Source: Clostridium sp. CAG:921
GTDB lineage: Bacteria; Bacillota; Clostridia; TANB77; CAG-465
Direction of reading: 5' to 3'
DNA: 5,939 nucleotides
Assembly: GCA_000433135.1 (NCBI GenBank)
Contig: HF991992.1
Location: 1-5,939 of the forward strand
This document shows positions 1-5,390 of this stretch, one piece after another (the stretch's first letter is position 1; every line of letters starts with the position of its first letter). Position numbers and translations under genes: made by a program. Below the pieces are notes generated by a model. That model ran no database searches. It saw only the letters and a list, made by a program, of their open reading frames with translations, and had not been told where the DNA came from.

Positions 1-246
1 TGCACCTATTATCATAAGGGCTATAATTAAAAACAACACTATCTTAAATATCTTCCAGCCTTTTCTTCCTTTTTTCTTTTTCTTTCCTTTTATAGTATTT
101 ACATTTTTTCCTTGTTCAAATTCTCTTTCATACTTAGCATTATTTGTTTTTTTTATGTTCTTTAATTTTTCATCTTCACTTCTAATTCTATCAGCTTTTT
201 GCTTAGTTACAAGTTTCTTATTTTTCTCATCATTATATTTGTCCAT
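1..246 (-). CDS. N-terminus of a single-pass membrane protein, possibly class A penicillin-binding protein (partial)
   Basis: The first 82 codons of a gene that continues beyond the low-coordinate edge. It begins with ATG at 246-244 behind a strong GAGGTG Shine-Dalgarno about 6 nt upstream. Residues 1-62 are very hydrophilic and Lys-rich (start MDKYNDEKNKKL, then a KGKKKKKGRK cluster around 54-63). A hydrophobic helix follows from about residue 65 (IFKIVLFLIIALMIIGA) to the window edge. A basic cytoplasmic tail plus one inward-anchored helix is typical of clostridial class A penicillin-binding proteins (PBP1A type), but LytR-CpsA-Psr enzymes and other envelope proteins begin the same way, and no catalytic domain is visible here. 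The gene starts 23 nt after mazF stops, so the two are probably cotranscribed. The open frame and ribosome site are clear; the PBP identity is inference. Confidence 0.8.
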   Translation of the reverse strand, partial: MDKYNDEKNKKLVTKQKADRIRSEDEKLKNIKKTNNAKYEREFEQGKNVNTIKGKKKKKGRKGWKIFKIVLFLIIALMIIGA

Positions 247-269
247 TTTTTCACCTCAAACATGAAACT

Positions 270-644
270 TTACCAATTATTATCAAAGACATCCCAAACT
301 TCACCCCTTATATTAAGGCTAATCTTTAATGCTTTTCTTACCTCATCTAACGTATAACTATCAACTGCTCCAATTTTTTCTATAAGTCTTGTTTTGTCAA
401 TAGTTCTTATTTGTTCAACTAAGATAATGGAGTCTTTTTGAAGTCCAGTTTTGTTTTTTCTTATTGGTATATGTGTAGGTATGTTGTGTTTTACTTTTGT
501 CGTAATTGGAATAGCTATAACTGTTGGTGCATACCTATTTCCAACATTATTTTGAATTATTAAAACCGGTCTTACCCCGTCTTGTTCACTTCCAATGACG
601 GGGCTAAGATCAGCTAAAAAAAGCTCCCCTCTTTTTATATTCAA
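270..644 (-). CDS. mazF: MazF/EndoA (NdoA)-family mRNA endoribonuclease toxin, no adjacent antitoxin
   Basis: A 124-residue protein closely resembling Bacillus subtilis EndoA/NdoA (about 116 residues), a ribosome-independent RNase that cuts single-stranded mRNA at U^ACAU in characterised Firmicute members. Visible family signatures are the start KRGELFLADLSPVIGSEQ, then GVRPVLIIQN with Arg25, then PITTK with Thr48, and VEQIRTIDKTRL. Arg25 and Thr48 match the EndoA active-site pair, so the enzyme looks intact. The last 10-14 residues (GEVWDVFDNNW) extend past EndoA. The start is TTG at 644-642: an in-frame TAG lies at 656-654, AGGGG lies 6 nt upstream, and the first residues match EndoA. No CopG/RHH-type MazE or NdoAI antitoxin is encoded on either side, although such toxins are normally preceded by one. 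The gene has its own promoter and probably leads into the membrane-protein gene 23 nt downstream. Cleavage specificity is inferred from relatives. Confidence 0.93.
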   Translation of the reverse strand: MNIKRGELFLADLSPVIGSEQDGVRPVLIIQNNVGNRYAPTVIAIPITTKVKHNIPTHIPIRKNKTGLQKDSIILVEQIRTIDKTRLIEKIGAVDSYTLDEVRKALKISLNIRGEVWDVFDNNW

Positions 645-666
645 AAATATCCCCTACTCTTCCTAT

Positions 667-694
667 ATTATACACTATTTGATTTAAAAATCAA
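667..694 (-). promoter_or_regulatory. Predicted SigA-type promoter of mazF
   Basis: On the minus strand TATAAT (667-672) is a perfect -10 box. It lies 16 nt from TTGATT (689-694), a 4-of-6 match to the -35 consensus. Transcription would start near 660, leaving a leader of roughly 16 nt that contains the AGGGG ribosome site at 651-655 ahead of the TTG start. The -35 box and almost all of the spacer lie inside the palindrome at 674-699. The sequence match is good; activity is inferred. Confidence 0.6.
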
Positions 695-699
695 ATAGT
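674..699. repeat. Perfect 12-bp inverted repeat overlapping the mazF promoter (possible operator)
   Basis: ACTATTTGATTT (674-685) and AAATCAAATAGT (688-699) are perfect reverse complements separated by AA. The repeat fills the gap between the stop of the LolA-like gene (702) and the mazF -10 box, and contains the mazF -35. Read on the plus strand it is followed by a T-tract (699-704), so as RNA it would resemble a terminator for that direction, but no plus-strand gene feeds it. On the minus strand no U-tract follows, so it is a poor terminator for the gene at 702-1442. A dimeric repressor site covering the promoter is a reasonable reading. The palindrome is certain; its role is inferred. Confidence 0.6.
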
Positions 700-701
700 T
701 T

Positions 702-1442
702 TTATTTAAAATCTACATTTACCTCAAATTTTTCATATAAAATATCATATAAAGCGTCACCATTTTTTCCATAAATTATATATTCTATTGGAAAAAATGT
801 ACTGCTATTAATTATTAGTTCTAAACTAGATATATTTATACCATCTTTTACAAATTTACATATACTACATTTCTCACTACTACTATTATTAAATATAATT
901 TTATAACTTACTTTTCCATCCTCTTCATTTTCCTCAAGCTTACAACATTTCTTTGTTTCATAATCATTATTTTCTAGTTTTTGTTTTACTTTTTTTAAGA
1001 TATCTGCAAATGTAGAAATACTTATTAAATTTTCTTTTTGAATAATAGTATCATTTAATGAAATTTTATTTAACTGATCTGTAGAATAGATATTAATACT
1101 TTTACTATCACCTTCATAGATATAATTTAATCCTTCTTCATTTATAGTTTCAAATTTAAATTTATAGTCTTTGCCATCTTGGCTATACCATTCATTTATT
1201 TTATACTCATTTTGATTTTTATTACTAAATACTCTCATATTATATTTGGCAAAATATGAATTTGCATTAAATATATCAAACTTTTCATATTTTTTTTTAT
1301 AATATCTATTATTAAATACAAAAAACCAAGATATAATCATTAAAATTATTGCTATTAATATGCTACATACTATAATATACTTTAATTTTGCCTTTTTAAA
1401 TACACCTATACATATACTTTTTACTTTCAATGCTCTCACCAT
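702..1442 (-). CDS. Membrane-anchored LolA/GerS-like extracytoplasmic protein
   Basis: A 246-residue protein with a basic N-terminus, one membrane helix at about 22-43 and an extracytoplasmic domain. The domain follows the beta-strand pattern of LolA-like proteins such as clostridial GerS: alternating strands near NSYFAKYNMRVFSNK (61-75), a charged strand KDYKFKFETI, then YIYEGDSKSINIY (108-119), later KVSYKIIFNN, and the family-like end PIEYIIYGKNGDALYDILYEKFEV. GerS in Clostridioides difficile is a lipoprotein that activates the cortex amidase CwlD during sporulation. Here there is no lipobox (IIVC lacks a small residue before Cys), so the anchor is a helix. Four cysteines (166, 167, 192, 195) lie in the outer domain. 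ATG at 1442-1440 has no ribosome site; the in-frame TTG at 1430-1428 sits behind GGTGAG and may be the true start. Identity as an orthologue of GerS is tentative. Confidence 0.82.
   Translation of the reverse strand: MVRALKVKSICIGVFKKAKLKYIIVCSILIAIILMIISWFFVFNNRYYKKKYEKFDIFNANSYFAKYNMRVFSNKNQNEYKINEWYSQDGKDYKFKFETINEEGLNYIYEGDSKSINIYSTDQLNKISLNDTIIQKENLISISTFADILKKVKQKLENNDYETKKCCKLEENEEDGKVSYKIIFNNSSSEKCSICKFVKDGINISSLELIINSSTFFPIEYIIYGKNGDALYDILYEKFEVNVDFK
1435..1440 (-). promoter_or_regulatory. Shine-Dalgarno favouring the TTG start at 1430
   Basis: GGTGAG lies 4 nt before the in-frame TTG at 1430-1428 (codon 5 of the longer reading). The ATG at 1442-1440 has only AT-rich sequence before it. 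The shorter form would lack MVRA and start at KVKSI. If transcription begins near 1445, as the promoter-like boxes suggest, the ATG would be almost leaderless and the TTG would have a normal short leader. Confidence 0.4.
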
Positions 1443-1451
1443 TTATATTAC

Positions 1452-1479
1452 AGTATATGATACATCAAAACTTATATGA
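1452..1479 (-). promoter_or_regulatory. Possible SigE-like (sporulation) promoter of the LolA/GerS-like gene
   Basis: CATATACT (1452-1459, minus) resembles the SigE -10 consensus CATACANT with one mismatch. TCATATA (1473-1479) resembles the SigE -35 (KMATATT) with one mismatch. The spacer is 13 nt, one shorter than usual. The predicted start, near 1445, falls just upstream of the gene. The two boxes share a 9-nt direct repeat TATCATATA spaced 19 nt apart, so low complexity could produce this match by chance. SigE control would fit a GerS-like protein. Confidence 0.25.
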
Positions 1480-1511
1480 TAATTACACACTTTATTTGAT
1501 TAAACGACACT

Positions 1512-1560
1512 AAAATAAAAAAAACATACAGGAATATTTGTAAATCTAATACTCCTGTAT
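1512..1560 (-). terminator. Intrinsic terminator ending the murB-yvcK-GDE-like-ruvC unit
   Basis: On the minus strand ATACAGGA (1553-1560) pairs perfectly with TCCTGTAT (1526-1533) across a 19-nt loop that can extend the stem slightly. It is followed by G and then eight T (1517-1524) and ATTTT. It lies 26 nt after the ruvC stop. On the plus strand the same hairpin is followed by TTTTT, so it could also stop rare transcription from the other side. It separates ruvC from the LolA-like gene and implies ruvA and ruvB are not in this operon. Confidence 0.85.
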
Positions 1561-1590
1561 TTTTAATTATTTTTAATTATTCTTAATTAT
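1561..1590. repeat. Three tandem 10-bp repeats of TTTTAATTAT
   Basis: TTTTAATTAT occurs at 1561-1570 and 1571-1580, and with one change (TCTTAATTAT) at 1581-1590. The third copy contains the ruvC stop codon (1587-1589), and the first abuts the terminator stem. It may be simple slippage in an AT-rich 3' region. Confidence 0.7.
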
Positions 1591-2079
1591 TTTTTTATAT
1601 GCTCATTAAATCTATAATTATGAGTATGACATATAGCTATTGCAAGTGCATCTGTTGTATCATCAAGCTTTGGCATATTTTCAAGATTTAAAAATCTTTT
1701 AACCATATCTTTTACTTGTGTCTTATCTGCTCTTCCATAGCCAACTATTGCCATTTTTGCTTGTAGTGGAGTATATTCATTTATCTGAATATTGGCTCCA
1801 ACTAAAGTATTTAGTATAACTCCTCTTGCTTCTGCAACTTTTATAGCAGTTTTTGAGTTTGTATTAAAATATAAATCCTCAATAGAAGCAGCATCTATAT
1901 TATATCTAGATATTACTTCTTTTAAATCATTTTCAATTTTTTTTAATCTATATGGAAAATAACTGTTAGTCTCAGTTGTAATACAACCATACTCTAATAC
2001 AGAATACCTATTTTTCTCATACTTTATTATTCCATATCCTACTCTTCCAAAGCCGTGGATCTATTCCAAGTACTACCAT
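1587..2079 (-). pseudogene. ruvC: RuvC Holliday-junction resolvase, interrupted by a 1-nt insertion
   Basis: RuvC cuts Holliday junctions with RuvAB during recombinational repair. ATG at 2079-2077 follows AGAGGTGG and sits 11 nt after the stop of the upstream gene. The reading MVVLGIDP (Asp7 present) is correct up to 2056. An extra base (minus-strand C, position 2055) then shifts the frame to a TGA after about 20 codons. Skipping it restores GFGRVGYGIIKYEKNRY and the rest, 163 residues in all, close to normal RuvC length. Relative to the repaired protein, catalytic Asp7, Glu67 (SIEDLYFN), Asp140 and Asp143 (DDTTDALA) are all present, as is GRADKTQVK. Everything after the shift is free of stops for 155 codons and shows no other damage, so either the mutation is recent or it is a sequencing or assembly error. 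No in-frame ATG, GTG or TTG rescues the catalytic domain before Met109. Confidence 0.93.
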
Positions 2080-2090
2080 AATCCACCTCT

Positions 2091-3914
2091 TTACGTAAGC
2101 ATATCATAAAGACGTATAATCTCAGCATTTGTGTATAAATCAACCCCATACCTTGAATCTATTATGAGGCCTTTATCACTATATGCTTTTTTTATACCTC
2201 CATTTACGTACTTTCCTATATCTTGTATTAATTCTTTTACTAAATTAAACACTATTTTTTGAGATGCCATTGTTATACCATTTTGCCTTAAATTTGCCTT
2301 TACAAAGTGAGCCATGTACTCTGGATATATTATCTCACTTCCCTCAACACCTTTTGGAACCTTTCTAAGTCCATAAGGAGTATATAGTTGTCTAAATATT
2401 GTATCTAGCAATTTTATATTCATATCACCATATATACAAGGATACGATAAGCTAAGTGTATAAATCATTGATACATTTGGTACTGCCTTCTCGTCATCTA
2501 TATTTTCCTTCATACATCTATCTTCCTCAGACCAGTATTTTTCAGATATAAGATTTTGTATGCAAAAAGAAACATCAGATAATTTTGTATCTTTTCTTTT
2601 TAATCTTGAAAGTAAGTTTTCATAAACTTTAATTGCATTAAAGCTAAGTGCCACTAACTCTATATTTGAAAGCACAATTTTTTGTAATTTTTCATTTTCA
2701 AATAATAAATCAAGTATTTCTTTTATAAAATCAATATGAAAGTCCATATATGAAGGATACTTTTGTACAAATCTATTTACCTGCTCAATATACCAAAGCT
2801 TTAGCCTTGCAACCTGTTTTATCATATCTATATCCTCAAGTTTTAAGCTATCTATTTCTCTTATATATTTTCTCAATTTTATAAATAACTTATTTGCTTC
2901 TTTTAACTTATCAAATACAATATATTGTCCCTCTATAGATTTTACAACATCAATTAAAATTTTCAAGTCATTTTCAAACTTTTTTATACTTTCTTCATAG
3001 CAATGTGTCATACTATAGTCAAATATACTTGGATATGGAAGCGTAGTTATTATACTGTCTTCAAATGAAAAATTATCAACAAGCATCGCCAAATCTTTAA
3101 GTTCAACAAATTCATCAGCAATATTTGAAACTGCCTTACTTTTTCTATAAAAATAATTTGAAAGCACTTCATCAAAATTAATTGTATCCACTCTAAAATC
3201 TTCATCATTAAAATATAAATGAAATTTCTTAGTATTTCCAGCAAATACATCAACATCAAAATAACCTGGTAGTAATAAATCCTCAAAATATTCTTTTTTT
3301 TCAAGTTTTTCATTTAGCATTTCATGTCTTACATCATGCACTATAGTTGGTTCTTCGATGTACTCACCACTATCTATTTTTATAACTAAATTCTCATCGT
3401 TTATTATACTTAAATTTACTATAACTCCATCATTTACATGGCGTTGATTAAACTTTAACATTGAAGCATTTTTCATCATGTAAAGCTCCCTATATGTTAA
3501 AAATGGTGTTATTTTCATCTTTATATCATTTCTTGTTTCATTTTTAACCATATATTCAATGCATAACATATTTTTATCTGGGTTTAGTACAATTTTTTTC
3601 TCTAAAATTATTCCATCTAAATTATAACAAATGCTACCATCATTAAGATCGATAGAAGAAATATACTCTGCTGCTGAATAATTATTTGACTTAGTTGATA
3701 TTTGAGCAATTTTATATACTTTTCCATCAACTTTTAATTCTTCTGCTATGCTTTCAACCATAATTTTTCCATTTTTTATATATAAACCACTATATGGTTT
3801 TTTAGCATCAAGTATACCAGATGTTAAAAAGCATATATTTTTATTATTTGACATAGCATACTCAATTATCTTTGCTTGTTCTAAATTGTTTATTCCTCTT
3901 TTGTATTTATACAC
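2091..3914 (-). CDS. Glycogen-debranching-enzyme-like protein lacking the catalytic motifs
   Basis: A 607-residue protein whose layout matches bacterial/archaeal glycogen debranching enzymes (amylo-alpha-1,6-glucosidase family). The beta-rich N-terminal domain (about 1-245) includes KPYSGLYIK where the family has RRYHGLL, and DGIILEKKIVLNPDKNMLCI (100-119). The helical C-terminal domain (about 265-607) includes VPNVSMIYTLSLSYP (family PNQ..ALSLPY) and LYTPYGLRKVP (TPYGLR). The acidic and aromatic motifs are gone: YPSIFDYSMTHC (294-305) stands where YPWFxDWGRDT is expected, the TWMDA segment is missing before IELVALSFNAI (family VEINALWYNAL), and LRQNGITMAS replaces YHQGTVW. It is also shorter than the usual 650-700 residues. 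This suggests a sugar-binding or regulatory pseudoenzyme. It starts with GTG (3914-3912), 3 nt after the yvcK stop, with AAGGA inside yvcK, so it is translationally coupled. Fold assignment is good; function is unknown. Confidence 0.85.
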   Translation of the reverse strand: MYKYKRGINNLEQAKIIEYAMSNNKNICFLTSGILDAKKPYSGLYIKNGKIMVESIAEELKVDGKVYKIAQISTKSNNYSAAEYISSIDLNDGSICYNLDGIILEKKIVLNPDKNMLCIEYMVKNETRNDIKMKITPFLTYRELYMMKNASMLKFNQRHVNDGVIVNLSIINDENLVIKIDSGEYIEEPTIVHDVRHEMLNEKLEKKEYFEDLLLPGYFDVDVFAGNTKKFHLYFNDEDFRVDTINFDEVLSNYFYRKSKAVSNIADEFVELKDLAMLVDNFSFEDSIITTLPYPSIFDYSMTHCYEESIKKFENDLKILIDVVKSIEGQYIVFDKLKEANKLFIKLRKYIREIDSLKLEDIDMIKQVARLKLWYIEQVNRFVQKYPSYMDFHIDFIKEILDLLFENEKLQKIVLSNIELVALSFNAIKVYENLLSRLKRKDTKLSDVSFCIQNLISEKYWSEEDRCMKENIDDEKAVPNVSMIYTLSLSYPCIYGDMNIKLLDTIFRQLYTPYGLRKVPKGVEGSEIIYPEYMAHFVKANLRQNGITMASQKIVFNLVKELIQDIGKYVNGGIKKAYSDKGLIIDSRYGVDLYTNAEIIRLYDMLT

Positions 3915-3917
3915 AGT

Positions 3918-5390
3918 TTATCTATCCTTTCTTACAGCATTTTTTAACTTATCAATAGTTGCTTGAGTTTTTGCCTTAACTCTTTGCTCTTTTTCTTTAC
4001 TTCTTTTATCGAATCTACTTTTTTTAACTACTTTTGTATCTGGCTTTTTGTGAACTTTCTTTTCAGATTGTTGCTTTAACTTTTTTTCATTTTTTAGATG
4101 TTTCTTCTTAACTTTTACAATATTTAAATCGCCAGTTCGCTTAGATTTAGTTATCTTCATTATTATTTCAGCAAGCTTATCACTACTATGATAAATTGCA
4201 TCTTTTGAAGTAATGACTAAATCTTCTTTTACCACACAAATTGCACGGTTTGTAATATTTTCTAAATCAATCCTTACTGGTGTTGAATTTTCTTGATTAA
4301 AGTCTTTTATCATTTCTTGAGTAATTTCACCATTATTTACAATAGCATAATCAAGTACATGCTTTCCAAGATACCTTTCTATCTCATTTACATATCTTGC
4401 TAAAGTATATCCGTCTGTTTGTCCTGGTTGATTCATTATATTAGATACAAATATTTTTTTGGCTCTTGATTTTACAATTGCCTTTGATACTTCATCAATT
4501 AATAAATTTGATGCAACAGAAGTATAAAAAGGTCCAGGTCCTAACACTATAACATTAGCAGTTTTTATTGCTTCAATTACTTCTGGATGTGGCTTTACAT
4601 CTCCATCTTTTAAAAATATTTGCTTTATAGGGCATTTTATTTCTTTTACTCTTTCTATTATATTCTCTTTTCCTACAACTACTTCTCCATTTGGAAAACT
4701 AGCACAAAGTACTAAATTTTCTGTAGTTACTGGATAAATATTACCTTGCATTCTAAAAATTTCAGGTATTTTCTCAATTCCTTTTGCAAAACTTCCACCA
4801 ATTGAAATAAGCGCAGAAACTATATTATTACCAACAGTTTGTGCATTCGTATCATATTCGTTTTTGTATGTAAGAAGTTTTGACATTTCATTTTCATCTA
4901 TTGAAAGTGCAGAAATACATTTACGTATATCACCAGGTGTAAGGTAATCTGCATCTAAGATTGTTGAAGAAATAGTAGTATCATCTTCTGATACATTAAC
5001 GACAGCTGTAATATTTGCGGTATACTCTTTTAAGCCCTTAAGTAAATTAGGAAGACCACTTCCGCCACCAATTACAACAACCTTTGGTCCCTTTCTTATT
5101 CTTTGATCACCATAAAGCAACTTCCTTACTTTAATATTTTTATTCTTTTTTGCTATATTTTTAAGCGATACAAAAAGTATATTTTTTTGTGCAAGCACAA
5201 ATGAAAAAACAATTCCAAATATAGATAAAGTTATAAGGAATATATATGCAATTAACATTTTTTCATTTAAATCGTATACTCTTTGTAATGTAACTATGCA
5301 AAATATCAAAACTGCAATAGACACTATTTGCATAAGTAAATATCTTTTTACCCTTGCTCCTGGCTTAAGCCATTCTAAGATTGTTTTCAT
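3918..5390 (-). CDS. yvcK: YvcK/GlmR-family regulator with two N-terminal membrane helices and a Lys-rich tail
   Basis: A CofD/YvcK-family protein. In Bacillus subtilis YvcK (GlmR, 317 residues) binds UDP-GlcNAc, stimulates GlmS, and is needed on gluconeogenic carbon sources and for normal PBP1 placement. This protein has 490 residues. Residues 1-75 carry WLKPGARVKR and two membrane helices (about 17-38 and 45-67), a form also seen in clostridial homologues. The core (about 102-415) has VVVIGGGSGLPNLLKGLK (104-121), TPGDIRKCISAL (151-162), VLGPGPFYTSVASNLLI (282-298) and SNIMNQPGQTDGYT (316-329). The loop that is usually DDGGSSG reads EDDTTISS (135-142), and the usual GNLLLAAL reads GNNIVSAL (187-194). 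Residues 414-490 form a Lys/Arg-rich, probably disordered cytoplasmic tail. ATG at 5390-5388 overlaps the murB stop (TAATG), with GGAGGG 12 nt upstream inside murB. The family is certain; ligand and mode of action in this variant are not. Confidence 0.92.
   Translation of the reverse strand: MKTILEWLKPGARVKRYLLMQIVSIAVLIFCIVTLQRVYDLNEKMLIAYIFLITLSIFGIVFSFVLAQKNILFVSLKNIAKKNKNIKVRKLLYGDQRIRKGPKVVVIGGGSGLPNLLKGLKEYTANITAVVNVSEDDTTISSTILDADYLTPGDIRKCISALSIDENEMSKLLTYKNEYDTNAQTVGNNIVSALISIGGSFAKGIEKIPEIFRMQGNIYPVTTENLVLCASFPNGEVVVGKENIIERVKEIKCPIKQIFLKDGDVKPHPEVIEAIKTANVIVLGPGPFYTSVASNLLIDEVSKAIVKSRAKKIFVSNIMNQPGQTDGYTLARYVNEIERYLGKHVLDYAIVNNGEITQEMIKDFNQENSTPVRIDLENITNRAICVVKEDLVITSKDAIYHSSDKLAEIIMKITKSKRTGDLNIVKVKKKHLKNEKKLKQQSEKKVHKKPDTKVVKKSRFDKRSKEKEQRVKAKTQATIDKLKNAVRKDR

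Noticed and set aside
674..704. Palindrome as the terminator of the LolA/GerS-like gene
   Set aside because: In the direction of that gene no U-tract follows the stem; the T-run is on the other side, and the stem is almost entirely A-T. A promoter-operator reading fits better.
1357..1380. Lipoprotein lipobox in the LolA/GerS-like protein
   Set aside because: The only candidate, IIVC at residues 23-26, has Val rather than Gly, Ala or Ser before Cys and lies at the beginning of the hydrophobic helix, not at its end.
2050..2060. Programmed frameshift in ruvC
   Set aside because: There is no slippery heptamer, no stop codon at the shift site and no stimulatory hairpin visible; ruvC is not known to use recoding. 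Mutation or sequence error is simpler.
3050..3313. Minus-strand ORF of 87 codons inside the GDE-like gene
   Set aside because: It is an out-of-frame shadow of the 607-codon gene, with low-complexity Ile/Leu content from AT-rich sequence, no ribosome site and no recognisable motif.
3748..3966. Plus-strand ORF of 72 codons with hydrophobic residues
   Set aside because: It is antisense to the GDE-like gene and the yvcK end; its hydrophobicity is what the reverse complement of Lys/Asn-rich codons gives, and there is no ribosome site.
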